6,711 bases of DNA from Saprospiraceae bacterium (GCA_023299965.1 JALZVN010000373.1:1-6711), one strand, 5' to 3'; counted from the first letter of the stretch, positions 1 through 6,433 are shown. Made by a program: numbers and translations. Notes: generated by a model not told the origin, from the sequence alone.

Positions 1-2495
1 TAGATATAAGTCAGATTTGTTGACCAATCAAAGCCTCTTAAAAATGGAGCCATGGTTTCTAATTTTTTACGAAATTCTAGTTCAACACCTACCAATCTAG
101 CTTGGTCAACATTTCTGTATGTCAATTCTGTATTCTGCGCCTCTGGGTTAAAAGTACGTTCTATTGGATTTGTAAAGTTTTTAGCAAATGCTCCTGCAGA
201 AAGACTTTCTCCTGAATTTGGATATAGCTCCCAACGCAAGTCTAAATTGTCAATATTTGTTCGCTTCAAGTCTGGATTCCCAACAAATACAAAACCTCCA
301 TCTAAAGCAAAAGATGCAAAAGGTGCAAGCTCCCTAAACGTTGGTCTAGCCACCGTACGAGAATAAGACAACCTTATTTTTTGATTTTCGCTCAGAGTGT
401 AATTGAAAGTTGCTGAAGGTAGGAAATCCGTATTGTCCAACAAATTTTGAGCGCCGTCTAAGTCTGGAAAATTGTCCAATGTAGCGCCCGTATCAAAAGT
501 TTCTAAACCCACAAAAGTCCGCTCTACTCGTAGCCCAACGATAGCTTTTAGTTTGTCTGTAAGGGCTAAATTTGTTTTTGCGAAGGCAGCTGTCGTAGTT
601 GCACTTGCATTATAATTATTTCTTGCATCAAAATTGTCTGTTACGTAAACACCACTGCCGTTATTGTTGTATCCATTTGAACCTGCAGACACAAGATTGT
701 TTTTAGCAAAATAAAAACTCAAATCCAAAAGACTTTGCTCGAGGATGTCTTCTGGGTTTGGGACACTAATAGAAGAAGAGTTGTTATTGAAGTTATATCT
801 GTCTTCCGTAAAAGTTCGGTCTTTGTAATTGAATGCTCCACCAAATTGCACCGTTCCATCAAAGCCGTTCCATTGCTTGAAAGGTATTTCGAGTGACACC
901 CTTGTGTCTGAATTGTTTTGGACCATATTTCTATAAAAACGGGTAGGGACATTATCACTTGAAGGCTTTAAAAAAGCATTATTAGTGATGGTATTAATTC
1001 TATTGGTAAAGAACCTCAAGTCTGGATCATCCTGCCTAGAGCTTGAGTAAGAGCTGATCCAAGTCAATTTTATTCTATTATCTTTTCCAAGATTATGAGT
1101 TCCTTTTGTTTGCAGAGTGCTCAGACTTCGTTCGAGATATCTCCATGACCTAGTTTGAAAAATATCGTCTGGGTCATCTGCATTCTTTGTACCAAATGCA
1201 TATTTTGCAGTGCTAGTACCTGATTGATTGTGCATACCCGTGAAGCTGACGGTGTTATGCTCATCTATTTGTAGAGAAGCGCCTAACAATGCACCCCAAG
1301 TAGTCTCTTCATTTCCTTCGCTGTCCGTTAGTAAAATCTGTGGATTTAAGAGGTTAGTAGTGGCAAAATCTCCACTCAATTGGTAGATACCAACTTGTCC
1401 ATTTTGGTATCCAGAATAATTGCGCGCATAAGTAGCTGAAGCACTAATGCCCAATGATTTACCTTTAATGTCATAAAGATTTCCAATACTGAAGGAGGCG
1501 CCAAAGTCAAGTGGTCTTGCAGCTTGCTCCATGGACCAGTTATGGCTAAAAGCATTTGTATTGTTAGCTACTTCTGTAGCTGCGGCACTGTTGTTAAGTC
1601 CCTCAGCATAGTCAGTAAGCACTCCAGTTTGGTTTTCGATGCTACTAGGTATCTCTCTAGTCCCGTCGTCAAAGCCTAAGGCATCCGTACTGCCTCCTTC
1701 GTAACTTAGAAAGTTGTTATTGAGATTACTGGTGGCATTATATCCAGTAGATATAGAAGCAGATACGGTATAGCTTTCTGGGTAGTCTTTGGTATTAATA
1801 TCTACAAGTCCTCCCGTCCAGTCCCCTGGAAGTTCAGGAGAGAATGTTTTGTATACTACGATATTGTCTACTAGAGAAGTAGGGAACAGGTCGACTTGGA
1901 CTGTATTTCTATTAGGATCTAGACCAGGTATTTCAGCCCCGTTCAATGTCGTTTTGCTGTACCTATCTCCCAAGCCACGTATGTAAACATATTTGCCGCC
2001 TTCCAATGTGACACCTGTTACTCTTTTGACAGCTTGTGCCACATCGCTGTCTCCTGATTTTTTGAATTGTGCGGAGGATATTCCATCCAGCAAAATCGTA
2101 GATGATTTTCGTAACGCGAGTACAGAAGCTTCTGTATTTCTATATGCCTTTGCTGTGACAACTACACTTTCTAATTCTACGGATTCCTCTTCTAGAGTCA
2201 CATTAAGAGTGGTGGTTTCTCCAGACTTAATCATTACATTTTGAGCAATAAAATTTTGAAAACCAATGTATGAGTATTCAATATTGTAAGTGCCAGGATC
2301 TAACTCTAAAACATATGTGCCATCATATTCGGTGATGGTTCCTGTTGCAGTACCTTCGATAATGACGTTACCGCCTATGACTTCTAAAGTTGAGCCTTGT
2401 TCTGTAACTATGCCACTAAGTGTTCCAGTTTGTGCAAAAGATGATGCGCTAACAAGGAAGAAGACAAATATTGATATTAAGTATTTATGAATCAT
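1..2495 (-). CDS. TonB-dependent outer-membrane receptor, 3' part outside the window
   Basis: This reading frame stays open from ATG at 2495 to the left edge (831 codons, no stop and no frameshift seen), so the C-terminal strands of the barrel are missing. Residues 1-21 form a signal peptide (hydrophobic stretch, then ASSFA before Q22). Residues about 24-103 resemble the carboxypeptidase-regulatory-like domain that precedes many Bacteroidota receptors. LESVVVTA (109-116) is a plausible TonB-box region. The plug follows (about 125-240), with the hallmark YIRGLGDRYSKTTLNG at 171-186 and GGLVDINTK at 228-236. The rest is beta-barrel, with the typical YSRTVARPTFRELAP motif and then GNPDLK near the end. 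The family imports scarce substrates across the outer membrane using TonB energy; the substrate here cannot be read. It lies 79 bp after a surface-lipoprotein gene on the same strand and is probably cotranscribed with it. No SusD gene is seen, which argues against a glycan locus. The family call is secure and the substrate unknown. Confidence 0.95.
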   Translation of the reverse strand, partial: MIHKYLISIFVFFLVSASSFAQTGTLSGIVTEQGSTLEVIGGNVIIEGTATGTITEYDGTYVLELDPGTYNIEYSYIGFQNFIAQNVMIKSGETTTLNVTLEEESVELESVVVTAKAYRNTEASVLALRKSSTILLDGISSAQFKKSGDSDVAQAVKRVTGVTLEGGKYVYIRGLGDRYSKTTLNGAEIPGLDPNRNTVQVDLFPTSLVDNIVVYKTFSPELPGDWTGGLVDINTKDYPESYTVSASISTGYNATSNLNNNFLSYEGGSTDALGFDDGTREIPSSIENQTGVLTDYAEGLNNSAAATEVANNTNAFSHNWSMEQAARPLDFGASFSIGNLYDIKGKSLGISASATYARNYSGYQNGQVGIYQLSGDFATTNLLNPQILLTDSEGNEETTWGALLGASLQIDEHNTVSFTGMHNQSGTSTAKYAFGTKNADDPDDIFQTRSWRYLERSLSTLQTKGTHNLGKDNRIKLTWISSYSSSRQDDPDLRFFTNRINTITNNAFLKPSSDNVPTRFYRNMVQNNSDTRVSLEIPFKQWNGFDGTVQFGGAFNYKDRTFTEDRYNFNNNSSSISVPNPEDILEQSLLDLSFYFAKNNLVSAGSNGYNNNGSGVYVTDNFDARNNYNASATTTAAFAKTNLALTDKLKAIVGLRVERTFVGLETFDTGATLDNFPDLDGAQNLLDNTDFLPSATFNYTLSENQKIRLSYSRTVARPTFRELAPFASFALDGGFVFVGNPDLKRTNIDNLDLRWELYPNSGESLSAGAFAKNFTNPIERTFNPEAQNTELTYRNVDQARLVGVELEFRKKLETMAPFLRGFDWSTNLTYI

Positions 2496-2528
2496 TTTAT
2501 GTATTGATAAGTTTTAAAAGTTTACTAA

Positions 2529-2552
2529 ACTCACTACTTATGTGTAGCGAGT
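2529..2552 (-). promoter_or_regulatory. Intergenic RNA hairpin between lipoprotein and receptor genes
   Basis: Read on the minus strand, ACTCGCTAC pairs with GTAGTGAGT around a six-base loop, ACATAA. All nine pairs form in minus-strand RNA (one is G-U). In plus-strand RNA the same position is an A-C mismatch, so the structure suits the transcript that crosses from the lipoprotein gene to the receptor gene. No U-tract follows on that strand, so it is not a classical terminator. It could stabilise or process the mRNA and so set different levels of the two proteins. The role is inferred. Confidence 0.45.
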
Positions 2553-2574
2553 CTAGTATGTGCATTTTTTTCGC

Positions 2575-3933
2575 TTAGTTGGTTATAGTAAATAATTCTG
2601 CGCCTGTATCACCAGCACCAATCGTCCAGAATACATTGCATCCCAATTGTAGATTCCCATCTTGAAATTGACGGTATGAATCTTGTTCTTGACCTGCTAA
2701 ATCTTCGATATCTACTCCACGACCGTAATTGAAAAAGATAGAATTGTAGTATTCGCCACCTGCGTTGTCTCTAAATGTCAAGGCTCTACTGCCCGGATTT
2801 CCGATAGAGGTCACGTTGGTGAATATAGGAGTTGCAAATGGAGTTGCCTCTTCAGGATTAGTCCCTCCATCATGCTCACCACCACGGTCTGCTTCACCAG
2901 CAGTATCATCTTGGTGTACGATGATATATTGATTCACGCCTCTATATCCTTCATCATAATCTAAACCATCGTCTCCGCAGAATACCGAAAGTAAGTGACT
3001 TGTATTTACGGTGCCACCAAACCATTCGATACCATCATCACGGTTACCGATTACTTCAACAAAGTCGATAGTTGTACCACTACCTACACCACCAAGTGTC
3101 AATCCGTTTATTTCATTATCCGCTCCGATATTTGTCCCTCCATGTCTGATAGACACATATCTAATGATGCCTGAGTTGTCAGTATCATCGCTACCGCCAT
3201 ACAGTCCTCTAGCCTCGTTGGTGTCAATTCCCTCGATAGCTGATTCTCCTGGGTTGCTATTTAGACTTGCACTACCTAGCACTATTAGACCACCCCATCT
3301 TCCTCGCTCGTTTGCTGGAGTCAATCCTGTATCTCCCTCAAAAGTGAAGATGATAGGCTGATTTGCTGTGCCATCTGCTATGATTGTCGCTCCTCTCGCT
3401 ATAATTAGCGCAGATGCATTTGCTCCTTCACCAGGCATTCCCTGTATTACAGTTCCTGGCTCTATCTCTAAAGTCTGTCCCTCGCTGATGAATACCAATC
3501 CCTCTAGAATATAAGTGTTTTCATTTGTCCAATTGATTGTGTTTCCTGCATCACTCATGAGTTCATCATTTATGACAATTCTATTTCCGATAGTTAAACT
3601 ACTGGTGCCCCCTCCAGCAAGGATGTTTTCATAAGATGACCACTCAGCATACCAAGGTGTGCCATTTGGCTCGATAGCTCCTTTGTATTCAGTAGTCTCT
3701 GTACCTGCCTCTGTATCACACACAGATCCCAAATCATTCATTGGCATAAATGAAGATGTAAAACCTGGATCTGCATACGTATTCTGTGCATCGTCAAAGT
3801 AGTTTGCAAAAATCACAGCTGCATCTTCTGTAGTAGGAGGGGTTGGGATTGCATCATCTTCACTGCATGAAGTCATAAGGCTGAAGGCGCAAACAGTAAA
3901 AAGTGATAAAAGGAGTACGTTTAGTTTTTTCAT
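2575..3933 (-). CDS. Surface-exposed lipoprotein with beta-helix-like repeats, partner of the adjacent TonB receptor
   Basis: The gene encodes 452 residues from ATG at 3933 to TAA at 2575. The N-terminus is a lipoprotein signal peptide (MKK, hydrophobic core) with lipobox LMTSC, giving lipidated Cys23. S24-E25-D26-D27 directly after it matches the S-(D/E)-(D/E) export signal that sends flavobacterial lipoproteins to the cell surface. After a linker and a region rich in aromatic residues (about 35-105), residues about 140-410 show short glycine- and asparagine-rich beta repeats. Examples are LEIEPGTVIQG (155-165), ALIIARGATIIADGT (175-189), GRWGGLIVLG (211-220) and GIEWFGGTVN (301-310), as expected of a right-handed parallel beta-helix. 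An acidic patch (DDGLDYDEGYRG, 321-332, then several D/E/H residues to about 357) could bind metal. I recall no enzymatic assignment for this family. Lying directly upstream of a TonB-dependent receptor without SusD, it probably captures or processes that receptor's substrate. The start is preceded by A/T-rich sequence with no Shine-Dalgarno, normal for the phylum. Confidence 0.85.
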   Translation of the reverse strand: MKKLNVLLLSLFTVCAFSLMTSCSEDDAIPTPPTTEDAAVIFANYFDDAQNTYADPGFTSSFMPMNDLGSVCDTEAGTETTEYKGAIEPNGTPWYAEWSSYENILAGGGTSSLTIGNRIVINDELMSDAGNTINWTNENTYILEGLVFISEGQTLEIEPGTVIQGMPGEGANASALIIARGATIIADGTANQPIIFTFEGDTGLTPANERGRWGGLIVLGSASLNSNPGESAIEGIDTNEARGLYGGSDDTDNSGIIRYVSIRHGGTNIGADNEINGLTLGGVGSGTTIDFVEVIGNRDDGIEWFGGTVNTSHLLSVFCGDDGLDYDEGYRGVNQYIIVHQDDTAGEADRGGEHDGGTNPEEATPFATPIFTNVTSIGNPGSRALTFRDNAGGEYYNSIFFNYGRGVDIEDLAGQEQDSYRQFQDGNLQLGCNVFWTIGAGDTGAELFTITN

Positions 3934-3969
3934 TTAAATAGGTTTTTTTATTAAGAAATATTCTCGGTG

Positions 3970-3977
3970 CAAAGATG
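3970..3977 (-). promoter_or_regulatory. Candidate -7 promoter element of the lipoprotein-receptor unit
   Basis: The minus strand reads CATCTTTG followed by CACC, one mismatch from the Bacteroidota -7 consensus TAnnTTTG. It lies 36 bp before the lipoprotein ATG. No TTG sits at the usual 19-21 bp upstream; the nearest is 28 bp away. A weak -33 element is what an activator-dependent promoter would show, and the 11-bp repeat array begins just upstream. Placement is by motif only. Confidence 0.45.
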
Positions 3978-3993
3978 CGATACATGTCTTATC

Positions 3994-4057
3994 TACAGAT
4001 TAAGTCAATATTAAGAATTCATTAACTGTCAGGTTTTTATATTAAACCTATGTTAAC
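3994..4057 (-). promoter_or_regulatory. 11-bp-phased TTAA direct repeats, candidate PhoB/OmpR-type operator
   Basis: On the minus strand three tandem 11-mers abut without gaps: GTTAATGAATT (4026-4016), CTTAATATTGA (4015-4005) and CTTAATCTGTA (4004-3994). Two further units in the same orientation lie upstream, GTTAACATAGG (4057-4047) and TTTAATATAAA (4046-4036), separated from the triplet by 9 bp. The five units share TTAA followed by T or C. Tandem direct repeats on an 11-bp pitch are the binding pattern of PhoB/OmpR-family winged-helix regulators. The cyanobacterial Pho box, with a (C/T)TTAACCT-like core every 11 bp, is close in form. The proximal unit ends 16 bp before the -7 element and covers the -33 zone, an activator position. 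The repeats are directly visible; the regulator is inferred. Confidence 0.5.
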
Positions 4058-4089
4058 TGGATTTGATATTTATGACGCTATCAGCACTT

Positions 4090-4135
4090 TACGTTTGATA
4101 AGACTGTTCTTTAAGCATATTTTATAGTAATTTTG
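4090..4135 (+). promoter_or_regulatory. Two candidate -7 elements for mnmA
   Basis: Two exact matches to the Bacteroidota -7 consensus TAnnTTTG face mnmA: TACGTTTG (4090-4097) and TAATTTTG (4128-4135). For the first, a TTTG lies 24 bp upstream (4062-4065), somewhat further than usual. The second has no clear -33 element. Either start would give an mnmA leader of more than 100 nt containing both hairpins annotated below. The motif is short and AT-rich, so chance matches are possible. Confidence 0.35.
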
Positions 4136-4146
4136 GGTTTGCAAGA

Positions 4147-4186
4147 TTGAGTCCACTCCGAAAACTAATTTTCGCAGTGGACTCAA
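4147..4186 (+). repeat. Long inverted repeat (hairpin) in the mnmA leader
   Basis: TTGAGTCCACT (4147-4157) and AGTGGACTCAA (4176-4186) are perfect 11-bp inverted arms. Between them CGAAAA and TTTTCG form six more pairs around the loop CTAA, with a single C-C mismatch in the stem, giving 17 pairs in all. The direct repeat CAAGATT occurs on both sides (4142-4148 and 4184-4190), partly overlapping the arms. No T-run follows on either strand, so it is unlikely to be an intrinsic terminator. It may be a leader RNA structure, a protein site between the divergent units, or a very small mobile-element remnant. Confidence 0.6.
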
Positions 4187-4195
4187 GATTACATG

Positions 4196-4222
4196 AGCGT
4201 TCTCTGTTGTACATAGAGCGCT
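4196..4222 (+). promoter_or_regulatory. Second hairpin in the mnmA leader
   Basis: AGCG (4196-4199) pairs with CGCT (4219-4222), and CTCT (4202-4205) pairs with AGAG (4215-4218). There is a two-base bulge and a nine-base loop. It lies 29 bp before the mnmA start, right after the larger inverted repeat, so the leader could fold into two consecutive hairpins. The stem is weaker than the first, and its role is unknown. Confidence 0.3.
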
Positions 4223-4251
4223 GTTTATCAAGTAAATAAAATGTTTTAAGC

Positions 4252-5346
4252 ATGAGTAAGATGGGTAGGGTATTGGTCGCTATGAGTGGAGGTATAGACA
4301 GTACAGTCACTGCTATGATGCTACATGAGCAGGGCTACGAAGTGGTGGGTATCACCATGAAAACCTGGGATTATGCGAGTAGTGGAGGTTCTTCCAAGGA
4401 AACAGGGTGCTGTAGCTTGGACTCTATCAATGACGCACGTCAGGTAGCTGTAGATATGGACTTTCACCATTTTATAGTGGACATTAGAGAAGATTTTGGC
4501 GATTATGTGATCGATAATTTTGTGGATGAATACATTGCCGGACGAACCCCTAATCCATGCGTGCTCTGCAATACCCATATCAAGTGGTCCTCACTGCTCA
4601 AGCGAGCAGACATGTTAGACTGCGAGTTCATTGCCACGGGTCATTATGCTAAGATCAAGGAGCATGACAATCGTTTATTTGTTTCCAAAGCTGCGGACTT
4701 ACACAAAGATCAGTCCTACGTTTTATGGGGCTTGAACCAACATTGTCTCGGTCGGTCAAAATTTCCTTTAGGCACCTATCAAAAATCAGAAGTACGTCAA
4801 ATGGCTGCAGATTGGGGCTATACGGATTTGAGTAAAAAAGCAGAAAGCTACGAGATATGCTTCGTTCCAGATAACGATTATAGAGGTTTCCTTAAGCGCA
4901 GAGTAGAGGGCTTAGAGGAGCGTGTAGCAGGTGGTCAATTCCTAAACACCAAGGGAGAACAGATTGGCACACATGAAGGCTATCCATTTTATACTATTGG
5001 TCAGCGAAAGGGGCTAGGTATGGCATTTGGTGAGCCGATGTATGTTACTGAAATTCGTCCTACAACCAATGAGGTCGTATTAGGTAGAGTGGAGGACCTC
5101 ATCCGCAACGGTATGAAAGTCAACCAAATCAATGCTATGAAGTTCGCTACCGTTCCAGAAGGAGAGTGGGTGACACAGATTAGGTACAATAGTCCTGGTA
5201 GCTTAGCCAAGGTGATGACTGCTGCAGAAGGTAAGATAGACGTAGAGTTCATGTCCAATGTCACAGGAGTAGCCCCTGGTCAGTCAGCTGTATTCTATGA
5301 TGGAGACGATGTAGTGGGAGGCGGTATCATTTGGGGAAGTCACTAG
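4252..5346 (+). CDS. mnmA: tRNA-specific 2-thiouridylase MnmA
   Basis: MnmA adenylates C2 of the wobble uridine U34 in tRNA-Lys, -Glu and -Gln and inserts sulfur, giving the s2U part of mnm5s2U; it acts in the cytosol. The 364 residues match the usual family length. The PP-loop ATP site is SGGIDS (12-17). TPNPCVLCN (99-107) carries the expected nucleophile Cys103 and also Cys106. ESYEICFVPD (198-207) carries the second catalytic Cys203. TGHYAK (129-134), DQSYVL (153-158), GQRKGLG (250-256) and APGQSAVFY (341-349) are further family signatures. A Cys pair at 53-54 (TGCCSLDSINDAR) lies in the N-terminal domain. Cys103, Cys106 and Cys203 together would also fit the [4Fe-4S] form described for some MnmA proteins. 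ATG at 4252 is used; ATG at 4261 would drop only three residues and leave the ATP site intact. It is divergent from the lipoprotein unit and 245 bp from the next gene, so probably monocistronic. Confidence 0.97.
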   Translation: MSKMGRVLVAMSGGIDSTVTAMMLHEQGYEVVGITMKTWDYASSGGSSKETGCCSLDSINDARQVAVDMDFHHFIVDIREDFGDYVIDNFVDEYIAGRTPNPCVLCNTHIKWSSLLKRADMLDCEFIATGHYAKIKEHDNRLFVSKAADLHKDQSYVLWGLNQHCLGRSKFPLGTYQKSEVRQMAADWGYTDLSKKAESYEICFVPDNDYRGFLKRRVEGLEERVAGGQFLNTKGEQIGTHEGYPFYTIGQRKGLGMAFGEPMYVTEIRPTTNEVVLGRVEDLIRNGMKVNQINAMKFATVPEGEWVTQIRYNSPGSLAKVMTAAEGKIDVEFMSNVTGVAPGQSAVFYDGDDVVGGGIIWGSH

Positions 5347-5369
5347 TCAAATTTTCAAGTTAACTTTTT

Positions 5370-5490
5370 GGGATCATCCCGAAGTGAATTCGGGACCGCG
5401 CTTTCCGTTTTACTACGCTGGCTGCATGGATATTCTGCCATCCCGCTATGCAGTCTCTCCTCGTACCTCGTCGAGCCAGCATAGCCTGGG
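5370..5490. repeat. Palindrome-rich intergenic element, probable dispersed repeat
   Basis: The gap between mnmA and the membrane-protein gene is GC-richer than its surroundings and full of inverted repeats. GGGATCATCCC (5370-5380) is a perfect odd palindrome. TCCCGAA pairs with TTCGGGA (5377-5395). CTACGCTGGCT (5413-5423) pairs with AGCCAGCATAG (5474-5484) with one mismatch. Nested inside, CTGCAT (5422-5427) pairs with ATGCAG (5448-5453). Nested palindromes with no credible protein, beside the minus-strand motif CGGAAAGCGCGG (5394-5405), resemble the non-coding intergenic repeats scattered in many Bacteroidota chromosomes, as far as I recall. It starts 23 bp after the mnmA stop, so its hairpins may also end or protect the mnmA transcript. 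The edges are uncertain; 5491-5530 may belong to it. Confidence 0.5.
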
Positions 5491-5532
5491 CATCATTATC
5501 CATTCAGCCACCTTCGTGCTCACTACTATCGC

Positions 5533-5560
5533 TTGCTCAGAGTTCATTCTGATAATTTTG
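5533..5560 (+). promoter_or_regulatory. Candidate promoter of the YwaF-family gene
   Basis: TAATTTTG (5553-5560) matches the -7 consensus TAnnTTTG exactly and is identical to the element at 4128-4135 before mnmA. TTG (5533-5535) lies 17 bp upstream, slightly closer than the usual 19-21. The -7 element ends 31 bp before the GTG start. It would give the membrane-protein gene its own transcript with a short leader. Confidence 0.4.
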
Positions 5561-5591
5561 ATTTTCTACTTTCTTATTCCTATTTTTCGTC

Positions 5592-6302
5592 GTGGAATAT
5601 TTTTATACCATCAAGCATGACTTTCAAGCCTTTTCATTTGAGCACATAGCAGTGTTGATTGGGTATGTTGCCATCTCCGCCTTGCTGTTTTATTGGGCAA
5701 CACATTATTTGTCTAAAAGAGCACAAGATATGCTAGGGATGATTCTCGCATTGATACCCTTGATAGGAGTGCTGCTTAGGATGTTTGTCCAGCACCAAAT
5801 GGGAGAATTTACCTACCTAGAAGACTTGCCATTGTTTATCTGTCGCTTAGTAAGTTTTATTTTGCCCATACTTTTTTTGACCAAAAACAAAGGTCTTTTT
5901 GGCGTCTTGTACTTTTGGATTATTGCGGGAACTACCAATGCACTGATTACACCTGATATTATTTACGCATTGCCTCACATGGAATCCATTTTCTACTGGG
6001 TGATACATGCTGGATTGGTTGTGGGCATATTGTATTGCGTCTTTGTCTATGGCTGGAAGCCAAAACGACGGGATATCTGGCGTGCCTTTATGTGGGCAAA
6101 TCTGTACTTAGTTTCCATCCATGTTTTGAATCTAGCGCTAGGGTCTAATTATTCATATACGATGCATAAACCTATCAAAGGCAGTATCCTCGACTTTTTC
6201 GGTCCATGGCCCTTGTATTTGCTTACCGGTCAATTGCTTGCTTTAGCCTTATTCTTGTTGTTTTATCTCCCTTTTTATTTTCGAGAAAAACCGTCGAAAT
6301 AA
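5592..6302 (+). CDS. YwaF/TP0381 (TIGR02206) family seven-helix membrane protein
   Basis: The product has 236 residues and about seven hydrophobic helices (roughly 18-37, 47-66, 79-97, 103-119, 132-153, 163-182, 205-230), placing it in a membrane, probably the inner one. Family signatures run in order: LPLFIC (79-84), a glycine/asparagine-rich GTTNALITPD (113-122), an isolated His in VIHAGLVVG (137-145), LYLVSIHVLNLALGSNY (171-187) and LDFFGPWPLYLL (200-211). Bacterial members have no established function. The related eukaryotic TMEM164 is reported as a cysteine-dependent lipid acyltransferase, and Cys84 and His139 are plausible counterparts of its active residues. The start is GTG at 5592: an in-frame stop lies at 5559-5561, no ATG follows it, and the first internal Met at residue 47 would remove helix 1. 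No Shine-Dalgarno is seen. It probably has its own promoter. Confidence 0.85.
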   Translation: MEYFYTIKHDFQAFSFEHIAVLIGYVAISALLFYWATHYLSKRAQDMLGMILALIPLIGVLLRMFVQHQMGEFTYLEDLPLFICRLVSFILPILFLTKNKGLFGVLYFWIIAGTTNALITPDIIYALPHMESIFYWVIHAGLVVGILYCVFVYGWKPKRRDIWRAFMWANLYLVSIHVLNLALGSNYSYTMHKPIKGSILDFFGPWPLYLLTGQLLALALFLLFYLPFYFREKPSK

Positions 6303-6360
6303 GTAAATAAAGTGTCGTATTACATTTTTTCGTAATGGGTATTATGCACTTAGTCTGATG

Positions 6361-6370
6361 TCTACGTAGA
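6361..6370. promoter_or_regulatory. Perfect 10-bp palindrome upstream of the SnoaL-like gene
   Basis: TCTACGTAGA is a perfect palindrome 63 bp before the ATG at 6434, in the 131-bp gap that follows the membrane-protein stop. It could be a dimeric regulator's operator, but a single 10-bp palindrome is weak evidence. The same gap holds TATCTTAG (6408-6415), one mismatch from the -7 consensus and 18 bp before the start, with no convincing -33 element. Nothing else clear is visible in the gap. Confidence 0.2.
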
Positions 6371-6433
6371 AATTAAAATTGTACTTTCAATAGATTTTAG
6401 ATTTATGTATCTTAGACTTCTAAAGTGATTATA

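Noticed and set aside
1789..2490. Three consecutive plus-strand ORFs of 65-83 codons
   Set aside because: They are antisense to the signal peptide, N-terminal domain and plug of the TonB receptor, which is open and family-like throughout.
2497..2577. Stop-codon readthrough or premature truncation of the lipoprotein
   Set aside because: The frame after TAA stays open for 25 codons, but that sequence shows no beta-helix character, so the TAA at 2575 is taken as the real end.
3011..3361. A 116-codon plus-strand ORF
   Set aside because: It is antisense to the middle of the lipoprotein gene, whose frame shows clear protein motifs; its Ser/Pro-rich product is the usual shadow of a Gly/Asp-rich sequence.
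4031..4049. AGGTTT/AAACCT inverted repeat with a 7-base loop
   Set aside because: It lies inside the AT-rich 11-bp repeat zone, has only six pairs and no T-run, so it is probably a by-product of that composition.
4241..4249. ATG-TTT-TAA mini-ORF two bases before the mnmA start
   Set aside because: Two codons in an A/T-rich leader are expected by chance; there is no supporting evidence of regulation.
4122..4310. A 62-codon minus-strand ORF across the mnmA start
   Set aside because: It runs through the inverted repeat and into the mnmA ATP-site region with no recognisable domain.
5384..5620. A 78-codon plus-strand ORF between mnmA and the membrane-protein gene
   Set aside because: It is built largely from the palindromic repeat element, has low-complexity hydrophobic residues at the end, overlaps the better-supported gene at 5592 and matches no family I know.
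6318..6337. ATTAC/GTAAT hairpin after the membrane-protein gene as a terminator
   Set aside because: Five AT-rich pairs with the T-run in the loop rather than after the stem; too weak to call a terminator.
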